Assembly: GCA_038373865.1 (NCBI GenBank)
Contig: JAXGGA010003066.1
Coordinates: forward strand, 1 to 64,000
Direction of reading: 5' to 3'
From: Uloborus plumipes
Lineage: Eukaryota > Arthropoda > Arachnida > Araneae > Uloboridae
Length of the DNA: 64,000 nucleotides
A program made the translations under genes and the position numbers. Positions 11,907 through 24,785 of this stretch are shown here, one piece after another. The notes below the pieces were generated by a model that made no database searches, had not been told where the DNA came from, and was given only the letters and a program-made list of their open reading frames with translations. Numbering within the stretch: position 1 is the first letter of the stretch; each line of letters starts with the position of its first letter.

Positions 11907-14024
11907 ACTGCAAAAAATAAAGTGTTGTTTTTACAGTATAATTAATGACAGCAGAGGTTCCAGTTTAAAACTGTACAATACACAGTAATAAACTAAAATT
12001 ATATAGGGTGAGTTCTGGTAAGTGCGTCCACGGGGTAAGTGCGTCCACTGGGAATTATATGAACACTGTCTTGAAATGGCTTCTGCAACACATCGACTAT
12101 GTTAGATAACTGTCTAATGATAATTTCAATAGGTAGAATTCATGCCTGGATTCAATAGACGAAGCATAATCAGGAATAACTTAAATGTCTTCAAAAAAAC
12201 TCTAAAGTAATGATTGAGAAGGTTTTGTTTCAGTTTCTCTTGTAGTCATACAAAGCAATTGAAGTCAAGAAATGCAAGTTGTTTCTTTTAAGTAATAGCT
12301 ACTAACAACACACATGGGGTATTTTGATCAAATACTCTAACTAAAATTTGTTTATATGACGGTACGCACTTTCCCTTTCTTAAAAGTAAGATGGGGGTAA
12401 GTGCGTACCATTATGATGGGGCAAGTGCGTACCACTATCATGAGGCATATGCGTACTATTATGCGGAGCAAGTGCGTACCATTATGATGAGGGAAGTGTA
12501 CCATTACGTAGAAAATCCGACTCTCGTAATTCACCTTCAATTTTGCTTATAACTCTTTTATAAACCGATTATAAATCCGACGTCATTTCCATCAAGTATT
12601 TATATTAACATTGAACGCGGCATAAGATTTCAATTTTATTCATTACCTATGAAATATATTGGCTTTTAGATATCAGTTAGTAAATTTTTCGTTGAAAATA
12701 GCGATCATGAGCTATACTTAATTTAAACCAGAATGACAAATGAAGCAATGAAATTAAGTGAAACACTGAATAAGGAACCTACTGATTCAAAAAGCGAAGG
12801 TGGAGTAATGAATAAATTATATTTAAGAAAATTAAAGAACACCTTGTGAAAAACTATTTGAATGTACAAGAAAAAAAAAGTACAAGTATCACATCATGAT
12901 CAATTATTCTCTTTTTTTTTGCTGTTTTTTTTTTTTTGTGTTTTTTCTTACTGCTACTGATTCTAAAGAAAAATATTTTAAAACCGTATTTATTCAACAA
13001 AAAAAAGAAAAAAACGAATTGTTCACTCAGGTCACCTAACGCTCTACCATACAAATAGAATTAAAGAAAATCACAGGGGTACGCACTTACAACAAAGCTA
13101 TTGGACGCGCATGTCTCATCTTACATTTAAGAAGGGGTAAGTGCGAACCCTGGCTTAAACACAGACTGATTAATGTAACCAAAATAAACTATGTAGACTA
13201 TGAGTGATTATTACTAAATAAAAACAACTTGCATTTGCTCACTTGGTCTTATTAAAAGGACAGAGGAAGAATCACAGACACAACTCTCTCAATCTTCAAA
13301 TCACAGTTGTTCGCAAGACACGTGGAATATCACTGATTGCGTTTCATCCATGCAAGCAAGTGCTGATCTCTAGTATTAGGAATTATCCCAAGGCAACTAA
13401 CTACCTAGCATATTTAATATGTGCCAGAAGTTTTTTACTGCTCATATTCACATAATTTAAGGTGGACGCACTTACCCCGCTAGGTAGGGAAAGTGCGTAC
13501 CTTAGAATAGGTGCCATAAACCAGGTCACAAAACATATGCTTATGGTTTATTTGACATATTATATGCTTGAAAATCTTAGTAAAGGATCTGGAAAGAAAA
13601 CTAAAAAAAAAATGTGAGTGTACAAGATTTTTCAACAGAGCAGCATCCCTGAGAACATGAACTTTGCAAAAAAGGGTACGCACTTACCAGAACTCACCCT
13701 AATAGTTTATTATTGGGAAGCAGAAATTTTGCAGTTTATTACCCCAAAATTAGTTGTATTATACTGTATAAACAACAGTATAATACTGGCAGCCGAGTTT
13801 CCAGTTTAAAACTGCAAAATGCACAGCAATAAACTGTAAAAGAGCAATTTTTCAGTTGTTTACTGTAAAGCAGCAATTTTACGTTTTATGAGGGAAAAAT
13901 TAGCAATTTTAGTTTTTTACTGTAAAATTAGCAATTTTTACAGTTTTTTACTGTAGTAATTTTTACAGTTTGTTACTATTAAATTAGCTGTAGTATACTG
14001 TAAAAACATCAATTTTTAACAGTG
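11907..14024. mobile_element. CACTG-ended MITE split by a nested element
   Basis: The left part (11907-12005) and right part (13700-14024) belong to the family also at 22154, 23741 and 43178, marked by 'taaactgtaaaattgc' and 'aactggaacctc(g/t)gctgcc' phrases. The left end is worn (ACTGC instead of CACTG). The two parts join cleanly at the TA used by the inserted 1.69 kb element. Confidence 0.75.
12006..13699. mobile_element. TA-flanked 1,694-bp non-autonomous element, copy 1
   Basis: TA at 12004-12005 and 13700-13701 flank inverted ends GGGTGAGTTCTGGTAAGTGC and its complement. The 13-base word GTAAGTGCGTACC, or close variants, occurs about twelve times inside: at 12017, 12035, 12361, 12397, 12421, 12443, 12467 and 12491 on the left, and 13077, 13137, 13463, 13489 and 13676 on the right, in both orientations. 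No frame resembles a transposase, and the short open frame shared with copy 2 is a by-product of the end sequence. TA duplication suggests a Tc1/mariner/pogo transposase acting in trans. Confidence 0.85.
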
Positions 14025-15245
14025 TTGTAATTCGTGTAGTAGTTTCGAAAATATGATGTTTTGAAACAGGAAAAACTATTTATGCTCACCCTGTATAATT
14101 AAAAAGTTTTGAAGTACGAAGTTTAAACCATACTAAAAATTTCCTGATAACTTAAATTTCTACAGAGAAAAAGCACAAATATTGTCTGACATTGACATTA
14201 ATTCAGTTTTTGCTTTCTTTTCACAAAGAGTGATTAATTTAAATAAAATATACAGAAGGAAAAGCCTAATCTCTTAACATAATCATTTCTGTTAAATCTT
14301 AATAATTTCTGTTAAGTTTCTTCATGATTTGAGAAAATGATTTTAAACAAAATAATGCGTAGTGAAAGAGAAATTTCGTCAAAAGAGGTATTAGACGAAA
14401 AGATGATTCTTCACAAATATATTTTGTGAAGATAGGGACAGTAAAGGTATAATACATTCAAATGGATAATAAGGAATAAAGGAGTACAAAGGAATAAGGA
14501 AAAAGATAATGAACATTTTATTCATTAAAACACCTTGAAGTTTGTATATTTTTTAAACATTATCACGCAGATGAAGATCCAGAGTGGGTGTGGTGGATGT
14601 CATAACTTCCCTTAAGCTACCAAATACTGCCTAAAACTACAGTTTGAACACACGTTTTGAAAAAGTTGTTTCTTGCCCTTATTACTCATTGCAAATTACC
14701 TTATTCCAAAGCATTTAATCTATTACTAAGTTTCCATATTTATTCAAAGGACTAAATTAGTTTCTCTGGGTAAGCGTCAGGGAATGTGAAAGGTAAAGGT
14801 TCAAAAATACTAGGTTTCTTTGTTAAGAAATTACTGAAATTGTGATAGAACCTCAACAGAGCCACTTTAAAACAGAGCTCAAAACTAATCTCTGACTTCA
14901 TTTTTTCCTTTAATTATGACCACAATTAGATCTGCATTATGGACTTTATTTCTCAGCTAAATGCAAAGTTCATTCAACCTAAATTTGTTTTGTATTGAAT
15001 TAATACATCTTCTGCTATCTCTGAAAATCAATAGACCACTTAGTTACCACTAGAACTTCATCTCAACTCCTTTAGAAACTTTATTAACCACGGGGCGTTT
15101 GATATTGATCAGTTTGGGAAACCCTAGATTTACCGCAAGATGAGATTTTAAACTGATTTAAAACATATGTTCAAATGGGTAATAATGCATTGCATTTGAT
15201 AAATATTTTTGCATTTGGTAATATTAAGCACTTTTCTGTTTTCAG
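14025..15245. other. Presumed intron or upstream sequence of the 15330 gene
   Basis: No repeat ends and no exon are seen. It ends in a strong acceptor tract, CTTTTCTGTTTTCAG (15231-15245). Confidence 0.4.
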
Positions 15246-15329
15246 ATGATATCTGGGTTGCGGTGTCAGTCTTGAAAGCTGATCTTGCAAACTGATTTGC
15301 TGCAAACAAATTAAGTAAAATTTTTCAAG
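15246..15329 (+). other. 5' untranslated part of coding exon 1
   Basis: A pyrimidine-rich tract ending in CAG stops at 15245, so the exon probably starts at 15246. An in-frame TAA lies 18 bases before the ATG at 15330, so the frame does not extend upstream. The first exon and promoter are therefore further upstream and not identified. Confidence 0.55.
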
Positions 15330-16081
15330 ATGGAAGACAACTCCAGTGCGTCTTCGGACAGTGACAATGCTCTGTTGTCCCCTAAAAACCGCTCTAGAAT
15401 TGGATGCAATGCAGCGACGCAGACACCGGAAATGTCTAGACACGAAATAGTCATCACAGACAATGGCAGAAAGAGTTCAGTTCCTGAAACAAATGGCAAA
15501 TCTTCCATTATGGTTTACAAATTGGACGCTCAAAAACCTTTATCTGAACTTGAGCAAGAAGCGAAGACCTTAGCCATTCCTGATGTAGTTGTCGAATACA
15601 TCAAAGATTCCTACCATCGACAAGAAGAGGGTAGCGCAGCTGGTATCACAAATCCAGCGTTCGAACCACAGGATCTGATCATCGTCAGAACTCCATCTTG
15701 TGTCAGCTTACGAGATGACATCGCCGAAGATAGTGCCTCTCCAATTGGAAAAGATAATCAGAAGTTGTATTACAGTCTACCAAGATCTTCCAAAAAACCT
15801 GGTGAAGATAATTCCAACATGCATAGCCAGCCATCCACACCAAAACTAATGCCCAAGCTCCTGAGTGCTGCTGACCCGTCTTTGTCTGTTTCTATGTCCT
15901 CTCTGGGGTATCCAAGGTCAGTGCCACCATCACCAAATTTTGGATACAGGCCACTAGAAAGTGAAACTTCAGCCGTCTACACCATCATTGCTCCAGTAAA
16001 GTATACGGGTGCAGCTGAGAAGGAACATGAATTGCGTCTCTTGGCTGAATTGCAAGCGCAGTTGGAAAAAGACAAAGCTAA
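15330..16081 (+). CDS. Uncharacterised two-TM protein, coding exon 1 (residues 1-250 plus)
   Basis: This exon encodes the N-terminal two thirds of a 381-residue protein. The region is polar, rich in Ser, Pro, Asp and Glu, with no signal peptide, and is probably cytoplasmic and largely disordered. Visible points are an acidic/Ser start (EDNSSASSDSD), a TQTPE motif, several SP/TP sites (LSPK, SVPPSPNFGYRP) and a charged Leu-rich tail (about 230-250) that could form a short coiled coil. The ATG has an in-frame stop 18 bases upstream. The frame continues only two codons past a consensus donor AA|GTAAGT at 16081/16082, leaving phase 2, which fits the exon at 37190. I do not recognise the family. 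Amino-acid composition and the matching splice phase make it a real gene. Confidence 0.85.
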
Positions 16082-16167
16082 GTAAGTTCTTAAAATATTA
16101 TAATGTTTTTATTGCGCGGAGTGATCCAAAAGTCAGTCGACTTTTTTAAAACTTGTACAGTGAACTC

Positions 16168-16507
16168 TCACCTTTCATATTACCTCAAAGCATAGATAAA
16201 TGATTTATTTGCCGAATCTTGGAGCTCATGATTTGTAATCAACAAGAATGTATGGGAGCTGAACTTATCAGAATAACCTTAGACAGTAGTATTAAATACA
16301 ATTGAAGGGCTTGGAGGATGAAGGGGCTATGTTACATTTAAAAAAATGAACACTCTGGACAATGGTAAGCAATGGATAGAGGTAAGCAAATAAAACTTGG
16401 TACATGAAAAAATAGATGTCGCTAGACCAATTTCAAACGCACACTAGCGACAAAACCAGGAAACGAAAAAGCTGCAACAGCAAAACTTTGAACTTTAATT
16501 ACTCTCT
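16168..16507 (+). repeat. ~340-bp dispersed repeat, inverted relative to the 58 kb copy
   Basis: From 'cctttcatattacctcaaag' to 'ctttaattactct' this matches the reverse complement of about 58549-58892 with few differences. Both copies lie within about 100 bp of a splice donor. Confidence 0.8.
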
Positions 16508-16508
16508 A

Positions 16509-17074
16509 CAGTGAACTCTCACTTATACACCGCCTCATTTATGCTCCTTTTTCACTAATGCGACGATTTTCAGTGGTCCCAGTACATTCCATGGTGAAAT
16601 AATGATAATTTCATTCGTTTATGCGTCGCTCTAAAGATAAATATTTCACTTATGCGCCGAATTTTTCAAAAAATGTAAACAATTTAATTTATTTTCTTAA
16701 AAAATGAGCATGTTTCTTCACTTTTCTCTATGACTTTTCGTTTTTATTGCTCACGGAAGGCATTTTTTTCCACATGAACTAGAGTTCGACGAGGGACAAT
16801 TATCTATTATGGATCGTTTTAAAAGGACTAGTTTGTGATTAGGTATGGTACAATTTTTATTTTCTCCTTCTCATTGCAGTTAGGTTACAGTAGTTGCCAA
16901 ACCGTAGAAATATGACCATTTTCTATAGAAACATTCTTATTCATTCTTTCATTAGAACTTATGTTGCATTTTAGACCTTTAAATAGGCTTGTTCACTTAT
17001 GCGTCTCTCTCACTTATGCGCCTTTTTCTGTTGGTCCCTGGGGCCGGCGCATAAGTGAGTCGTAATCGTCACTG
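16509..17074. mobile_element. Pogo-like element, 566 bp
   Basis: TA at 16507-16508 and 17075-17076 flanks CAGTGAACTCTCACTTATAC...CGTAATCGTCACTG. The word CACTTATGCG(C/T)C recurs internally, for example at 16647, 16995 and 17012, and inverted near 17048. No transposase coding is visible. Confidence 0.75.
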
Positions 17075-17567
17075 TAATTATTAAATTATTTATAATAATA
17101 AAGCGATGCGGTTTGCACAGGGATGCTCAGAAATGGGGGACATTTTTGTTTATAGTAAAAAAAGTCTATCAGTTATATTTTTGAATAAATAGTCAGTTCT
17201 AAATCAATTATATTTTTCAATAAATGTGTTTCAATGTTGAAGCTGTTAAATGTATTTTCCATTATTGTTAATAACAACACTCAGACGGTGGAAAACACTA
17301 AAAATCAACTCAGAGGGTAAAACTGACTCACAGTGGTATATTGCTGTTTTTGAATTGGGTCGAAGCTTCTACTCACACGTTACTTGAAATAATCATGCAA
17401 CCAGAAGTCATCTTAGTGGTAAAATGTGATTAATGCAAACACTTTTTTTTTTCTATATATTCAAACATTCCTCGTTCTTCTGAGGATTCCTGTGCCAATC
17501 TCATCGTTTTGTTGTAAGTAGTTCAATAATTATAAGGTTTTGAGAAGTATATTGACTTTTGGATCAC

Positions 17568-18099
17568 CCTGTAATATTCATCTGTTCATCTTTTTGTTTA
17601 TTTATTTACATTTATTTACTAATTTAGTTATATTTATTTATAACAAATTATGGAATACCAAAATTCATTTAGGTAAGGCTGGAAAGCATATACAAGTAGT
17701 TCAATTTTAAGGACAATACGTAAATGAAGAACTCGGTGGATGAATTTATTATGAAATGAATGAGATAATTTAAGAAAACGAGCTTCTAAGTTTTCAGTTT
17801 GCTTATTTTTATCAACTTCTCATAAATCAGTACATGATATCGTAGCGTTGATATAAGGAAATTATTAGATTTCAGGTTTTCCTGTTCTGAAGTAAATTGT
17901 TGTTTTTAACTCAACGAGTTACGGTGTTTGATGTTCTGCTCAGAAAATGAGGAAAGCATTATTTGAAGAGTTAATAATAATAAGATGCATTCTAGGTAGG
18001 AAGAAGATAATAACATACGTTCATTCATAAAATTACACAATTTTTTTTCACAAAAATGTTACGTAAAGTGTACGTGCACTGAGTCTTAAAAATTATAAC
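17568..18099. other. Intronic, nothing recognised
   Basis: AT-rich with ATTTATTTA runs near 17600-17640. Confidence 0.4.
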
Positions 18100-19070
18100 T
18101 TTCTATTCAAATAGATTCGGATCTTCCATAAAGATTTCCTGAATTATCACTCACATAAAATTTTCGATGGCTGTCTTTGTCCTATGGAACATTATCTTAT
18201 CCGAAAAGTTAACGAAAGTGGAAGCATTCTATATTAAAAAAGAGACAATCTCATGTTTTTGGGGTCAAAGATCTTCATTTCTTTCAAATATTACTCTACA
18301 TGTTGATCCAAGATGGTCATTAATTTCAAACTATTTTGTAGCAATGACATATCTTCCAGGTTAGAATTAGTGTTATTCCTCATATTTCTTTTTCTTTCTT
18401 TTAAAAAAGAATCTCGTGACAATTTTTAAATACTTTGTTGCTCCATTTAAAATAATCTTATCTGGAAGGTTAGTAAAACGTGGATGCACATTATGCTTAA
18501 AAAGAATGAACACAAGGAACATACGCTCTGTATTATGTTCATAAGGTCGAAAATATCGCTTTCTTAAAAAAAAGATAATTTAACATATTCATCCGCACAA
18601 GTAAAGTCATCAGTTACAAGCTATGTTCGAGCATCGACCAATTTTCCATGTAAGGGTTGATCAGTTACTACTTATGCAAAATTTTCAGACTTGTGTTCCA
18701 TTAGAAAGCTAGTCAAAATAGAACGTTCTATGTTTTGAAAATGACAATATTATGTTTATCAGGTCAAAACTCTCTGGTCCAACAAAAATGATATTACGTG
18801 TTCATCTACGAAGACCATGAGTTTCAAGCTATCTTCGAACAGTGACTATTTTTGTAATGCTAACTTGCCAAACATAACAGGACAGATTGGTCATTGTTCG
18901 AAAATACATAAAAATTGATAATCTTCATGAATGTACTTGCAGTGACATTGTGAAAAGAATGAAGTTTTTTGACCTCATAAATATAATAACTCACCTTTTC
19001 AAGCATAGAATGTTTTCACTTTTAACAACCTCTCCAGATTAGGTTATTTTAAGGTTTGGCAAACTGCAGC
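18100..19070. repeat. Degenerate ~270-bp repeats, three direct and one inverted
   Basis: Loosely conserved phrases recur: 'gaaaagttaacgaaagtgga...tctcatgtttttggggtca' (about 18200), 'gaaggttagtaaaacgtgga...tattatgttcataaggtc' (about 18465), 'gaaagctagtcaaaataga...attatgtttatcaggtca' (about 18702), and an inverted member ending 'ttaacaacctctccagatta' near 19040. They are too diverged for precise borders. Confidence 0.4.
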
Positions 19071-21438
19071 TAATAAAAATTTTATATTGCTGTCTTGGAA
19101 ACATCTTTTTTTTTAGCAGTTTAATAAGATGTTTCCACTTAGGCTGAAACGAATCACTGCAACATTTTTCTTTTGGGCTGAGAACTATTTCCGGCAAAAA
19201 TCCGCAATAGGAGACATCACTGACCTCAACTGCGTAAGGAAAAACTCAAGGATACAGTTATCGACAACAACAGATTAAAAGTTCTAACAATTGGTGAAGT
19301 CCTAAAGAAATGATTTACCGTGGAATACGCATTGACTATCAGGGACAATATAATACAATGAATGTTTTTTTTAATTTTGTTTTCATGTTAACAATACTGA
19401 GCGTAATTGGTTTTGGATTGGGATTATTTTTCCTGTTTGAACTTACGCATGGGCGATTAAAAATACGAGCTTCTTTAATTTAAAGAAAAATTGAAGTATA
19501 AACGAAGTACAACTACAGATTTAAAACATAAAAAGAAATTGTTTTCCAGTCATTTAGAACACAAATTACTGTACTGTAAGGAAGGTTATACCAAGAAATA
19601 TTTCATCGTTATTTTACACATCCTCTTTTTTTTATTTGCTATTAAAAAAGGATTTATAAAAACTCTCTTTCGAAAATGCTATATTTATAAAGTTATATGT
19701 ATGTTTATCATTGTTATATCTTTGTGAATGCAAATTAGTTGCAGAATAATATTTGTAAATATGGCTTAAATACCTAAATATTTTACCAGCATCATAAGAA
19801 TCATTTATTGTGTTTCGAAAACCGAATGCATGCTAGATTGGAACCAGCTTTTGACTTTTAGGAATCATTATTTAAAAGACCATAAGAAACAAAGGGGAGG
19901 GAGGGAGGTCATAAAAGCTATATTTCGGTAAAAACGGGGGATATACGTGTCTCTTGATATTTTCTCGAATTAAAGCCTCTAAAACCCAAATTCAGACTGT
20001 CTTTGGTAGCTTTAGTGGGAGACATTTAATAGTAACCAGCATCCATATAGTTTGACTAGGCAGAATACTGAAGATCCCTTGAGTGTCTGTTTGCCTTGGA
20101 TGCTTTCAGCTAAATTCAATTCCTAGAACGATTCGCATCACAAGAGTCCAAGCGTCAATTCAGCTGAGATAAAAAAATTTAAAACCTTTTCTTTTTAATT
20201 TTTTTTAGACAAAATGTTCATTTATTGGTCTGAATGAATTCTATCAGCTTTGATTTTTAATAAAAATTGGGATGGGAGTGAAACGCCATTGTACGCTTAA
20301 AAACTTCAAAAAAATAGTAATAATCAGAAAATATTGGCTCTCTTACGCAAGCAGTTAAAGAGTAATTGCTTCTTTTATGATCAGAACGACCACTTTAATC
20401 AAATTATAGTTGTACTTTCATTCCTTAAGTATCACTTAGTGAGCAGCAAGGGTTAATTATTTGGTCTTGCTTTCGCTGTTGCTAATTATAATACACTCCT
20501 CTGCGTGACTGTGACCCATTGTTTTAAAGGTGCAATAAACGTGTATTTCATACTTATTAATAGAGTTTGATGTCGCAACAGCTGATGCGCATTCAGTTTA
20601 TTACATTTCAAATTTATCATGGAAGATGGAGTAGATGACTGAAATTCTCATCACGAAATCAAAAAAAAAAAAAAAAAAGAAAAAAAAAAGGAGCAACTAA
20701 GTGATCAGAATATATAAAACTGGGAAGTCTTTACAACATCCCCCCTCCTTTTTTTATCGTTTTCCTTGTTATATATATATACTCCATAGAACATCGCTTA
20801 GTTCCCTAGGGCAGTTTGCCCGCATTTCTTGCATAAATTAATACAAAAACACGTTTCCATCTCATGCAGTTGGCAAGGTCATACTCATGCTTTAGTTTTA
20901 TATTCATTCTGTTCTAAGGACGTTTAATGGTTTGGTAGGATTTCGCGCTTTTTTTCCATAATTCTAAATAGTATTTCAACATAAAATATAAACATTTCAT
21001 TGTAAAATTTTTATTTAGTACAACTCATTCTCTACAAGAACTTAATTTCTAACAAAAGAAGTACAAGCGTTCTGCCGTTTTCAGAACTTTTCATGCATAA
21101 TTAGAGTGCATTTCGGGTAATGTGTTGAATTTGGTTTAAGATTGAAAATAAATACGCGGGAGCTGAGCTATCTTTAGCTCCTATGCAAATTAAGCCCTGC
21201 TCTACTCGTAGCACACTCATCTTTGCTAACTTCTACTCAACCATTAAACTACTCGCTTTCAGAAACGTTTCCACATAGATTATTTCTAGATTAAGAGTTC
21301 AAACAGTTACAGTAGCAATTCAACAGTTACTTATTTCTTACAAATGCTTAATAAGACATCCCTACCCATGTAAAAATTCATGAATAGAAACCATCTTCTT
21401 AACTTGTTTTCTTAGCTTTATTAACTTGTTGTTTTACC
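19071..21438. other. Intronic, nothing recognised
   Basis: Contains an A tract (about 20661-20690) and no repeat boundaries or exons I can support. Confidence 0.4.
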
Positions 21439-21988
21439 TAGATGATTGTCTTAAATCAGTTTAATAATTTCAGAAAATCGGAAATCGAGTTGCATATGAG
21501 AGTCAATTAAGAGAATTATTAAACTGATTTAAGATCTAGATGATTGTCTTATTTCAGTTTAATAATTTCAGAAAATCGAAAATCGAGTTGCATATGAGAG
21601 TTAATTAAGAGAATTATTATTCTGATTTAAGATCTAGATGATTTTCTTAAATCAGTTTAATAATTTCAGAAAACCAGAAATCGAGTTGCATACGAGTTAA
21701 TTAAGAGAATTATTAAACTGATTTAAGATCTAGATGATTGTCTTAAATCAGTTTAATAATTTCAGAAAATCGGAAATCGAGTTGCATATGAGAGTTAATT
21801 AAGAGAATTATTATTCTGATTTAAGATCTAGATGATTTTCTTAAATCAGTTTAATAATTTCAGAAAACCAGAAATCGAGTTGCATACGAGTTAATTAAGA
21901 GAATTATTAAACTGATTTAAGATCTAGATGATTGTCTTAAATCAGTTTAATAATTTCAGAAAATCGGAAATCGAGTTGCATATGAGAA
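21439..21988. repeat. Satellite-like array of palindromic ~97-bp units
   Basis: Units start with CTAGATGATT at 21439, 21536, 21634, 21730, 21828 and 21924 (97, 98, 96, 98, 96 bp), the last one partial. In unit 1, CTTAAATCAGTTTAATAATT is perfectly complementary to AATTATTAAACTGATTTAAG later in the same unit, so the unit is itself a hairpin. Units 2+3 are nearly identical to units 4+5, showing a dimeric higher-order repeat of about 194 bp. Confidence 0.9.
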
Positions 21989-22153
21989 ACATATACCAAA
22001 AAGAGAATTCATGCAGTCTTCTCAAAAATCAATTGGGGGCTGCTTGTATGGAAAGAATTTCAAATAAGACCAAAGGAAGTCGGTTCAATTATCTTTCAGA
22101 ATAAAATACATTTAAGAATTAAAACGCAGAGTGCATTTCATTCTTTTTAAGTA

Positions 22154-22373
22154 CACTACGAAAAATGAACTGTTGCTTTTACAGTACAATACTTGTAGCC
22201 GAGGTTCCAATTTAAAACTAAAATCCACAGTAATAAACTGTAAAACTAGCAACTTAACAGTTTCTTACTGAAAAGTTAGAACTTTTACAGTTTATTATTG
22301 TAAAATTAGCAATTTTTACAGTTTATTACTATAAAATTAGCTGTATTATACTGTAAAAACTGTTTTTACAGTG
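22154..22373. mobile_element. CACTG-ended MITE, 220 bp
   Basis: TA-flanked (22152-22153, 22374-22375); starts CACTACGAAAAATGAACTGT and ends TTTTTACAGTG. The interior repeats 'acagtttattactgtaaaatta'. Same family as 23741 and 43178. Confidence 0.75.
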
Positions 22374-22568
22374 TAACGAAATTAACTTGTTTTATAGTAA
22401 TGCATAACCTTGAATACACGAGCATCTTCTTACTTACTGTCTCGCCAATACGAAGTTTGTCCACCACACGGAAAGCTGACACTTTCCCCATTTACGCGTC
22501 TCACTTTTTTTCGGGGAAATAATGGAAACTAATATTTACATGTCGAGAAGCTCGAGAATGACATTTAA

Positions 22569-23078
22569 CCCATTAATGCCTAGCGTCCTTTTTTAGGCAC
22601 GTCCAAAAAAGGGTCTGAATTTCCCCAAAATGAACATTTCAACCAAATAATAGTGTTCAATTAGTACCTTGGTATTGTTTCAATTCCTTATTAATAGATT
22701 GCGGTACATAACCATTGTAAAGTGAGTTCTGTAGCAGTTTTAATATGATCTTTATCAATAATGACATCGTTCACAATCTCAAGAAAAAAAGCTAAGTTTT
22801 CAGTTATTCCCAGCTTTCCAGTTTATGTTAATTACTGACTTTATTTCTTCTCATAAAATGTCTATTTAAATATTATATCGTAGGCAGAAAAAAAATTTAG
22901 TAAAAAAAGTATGTACCCTCTGGGGTCTATCGTAACTTTTAAGGGACGATTCTTCTTTCCTTAATAAAAAAATTATTTTTTACATAATATTTTTTTTATT
23001 ATTTTTCCTGTCCATTAAACACTGTTTGTAACCAGTATATAAAATATCTTTGAAAAAAAAATGTTAAGCATTAATGGG
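22569..23078. mobile_element. piggyBac-type MITE, copy 2 (510 bp)
   Basis: TTAA on both sides, ends CCCATTAATGCC...GCATTAATGGG. Alignable by eye to copy 1 over its whole length. Confidence 0.85.
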
Positions 23079-23740
23079 TTAAGAACACAACAATTTCTGT
23101 TGCTGAACGAAAACTTAGACATATCGAAGGATGAATTACGAAACAAGTACACATATCACACACACACACATTACAAACTAATAAGATGAATTTGTTTTGA
23201 CACACTAAACATTTACGTGGAATACACTGTTTTACCGCTAGAAGAAATTTTGTAAATCCCGCAAGGTGGCGTATTCGAGCTCTGGAGTTGGGAATCGATA
23301 AATATTAAATGTAAAATACAGAGGGTCATATATTTACAAAAGCAGAATCTATCACGCTTTGCGTTATTAATTTCGGTTGATAATAATTAGAGAAATTTTG
23401 TCAAAAGTGCGACAGATTTGTTCCCATGAAAAATACGATTTAATTTTTTTTATCAATTTATTGTCTTCAAACATAATTTACTTCAATGGCTTCATCAGTT
23501 TTCTATGCGAATTTATCTTTGTCTACAATGCGAGAGACTTGATTAGAAAGCAACAACTAAAGTTTAAAACAAGCAGTCCAGAATTAGTATTACTATGCGA
23601 AATAATTCATTGAACTTTGAATTCATTAGGAATATTTTAAACCCTTATTCTTGACCTTTTGTTACCACATTTTATGTTATTATTTTAAGCACAAAAAGAA
23701 CTTTTAATTTAGTTTTTTATTAAAAATTTACAAACTTATA
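23079..23740. other. Intronic, nothing recognised
   Basis: A short CA microsatellite sits at 23157-23170. The 78-codon open frame from 23377 is AT-rich with no domain, so I do not call it. Confidence 0.4.
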
Positions 23741-24158
23741 CTAAAAAAAAGATGTTGATTTTACAGTATAATACAGCTAATTTTATAGTAACAAACTGTA
23801 AAAATTGATAATTTTACAGTAATAAACCAAATTGCTAATTTTGCACTAATAAACTGTAAAAATTGCTGTTTTACTGTAATAAACTGTAAAATTGTTGATT
23901 TTACTGTTTATTACTGTGCATTTTACAGTTTTAAACTGGAACCTTGGCTGCTAGTATTATACTGTTGTTTTTCCAGTATAATACAGGTAATTTTGCGTTA
24001 ATAATCTAAAATTGCGGTAATAAACTGTAAAATTGCTGCTTTACAGAGAAAAGCTGCAAAATTGCTAATTTGACAGTTTATTACTGTGCATTTTAGTTTT
24101 GAACTGGAACCTCTGCTGCCAGGATTATACTGTAAAAACAACTTTACGTTTTGCAGTG
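23741..24158. mobile_element. CACTG-ended MITE, about 418 bp
   Basis: Right end TTGCAGTG|TA is intact and the left end is worn (CTAAAAAAAAGATGTTG after TA). The interior holds two successive runs of the family motif ending 'gaacctnggctgc', so it may be two copies or a partial duplication. Confidence 0.65.
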
Positions 24159-24785
24159 TAGCTTTTCCAATCTAACATTAAAAAAGTAATCATGACAAAA
24201 AATGTTTTTGTTTGGTATAATACAAATATTTTAGAGATTAAGCATTTTTTAATTAAAATTTTATTAATTAAAACTTCCTAATATTTTTAAAAAATCGTGA
24301 CAAAGAAATATAATTGTTTGGTACAATACAAATAATTTAGAAATTAATTTGCTTAGAAATACTTCAAAAATAACCACCTCTCGCGCAAAATTCAACTTCT
24401 TTCATAAACCCATGAAAAGTTAGCGTTTCTTTGAATTGCTTGAGTGGACTTGACTGCATCCTCAAATGTTGCTTTTCTTTCAAGATGAAAATAATGAGAA
24501 CTGCATCTTCTCTTGCAACTTTCTACACAAAAAGTCATCGTTAAGTCTCCTCCAAGGACAAGAGGATTCACGACTTGGTGGTGTTCCATTCCATTACTTC
24601 GCTTCGCAACAGCGAACAAACATACATTAATGATTACAAAGATATTATTCGTGATAAGCAACTCTTCCCCAAACATATGCTTGAGAAAGTAACTTGCAAC
24701 ATTTGCCCTAAATGCGACAAGTAGTGAGCCTCTATATTTTGTTTTACTAAATTAATCGATAATTTTGAATTGAACTATCGATTAA
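24159..24785. other. Intronic, no supported gene
   Basis: A minus-strand 94-codon frame (24392-24676) lacks a recognisable domain. AT-rich otherwise. Confidence 0.35.

Larger units (their letters stand above)
16121..17567. mobile_element. Mariner-like outer element, TIRs only
   Basis: GTGATCCAAAAGTCA at 16121-16135 is perfectly inverted at 17553-17567, with the right end reading CACCCTG|TA. The terminus resembles common mariner ends. Inside are another repeat (16168-16507) and a later MITE (16509-17074). No transposase coding is seen. The left outer end (GCGCGGA) does not match the right, so it is damaged. Confidence 0.5.

Noticed and set aside
13480..13683. 67-codon minus-strand frame, repeated nearly identically at 32558-32761
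   Set aside because: Its conservation only reflects the two copies of the 1.7 kb element. It encodes the terminal repeat itself and no domain.
21439..21988. CRISPR-like array (regular ~97-bp period)
   Set aside because: Units are contiguous with no unique spacers, and the genome is eukaryotic.
24392..24676. 94-codon minus-strand frame with several cysteines
   Set aside because: No recognisable domain, no splice context I trust, and AT-rich surroundings make chance openness likely. It may deserve a homology search.
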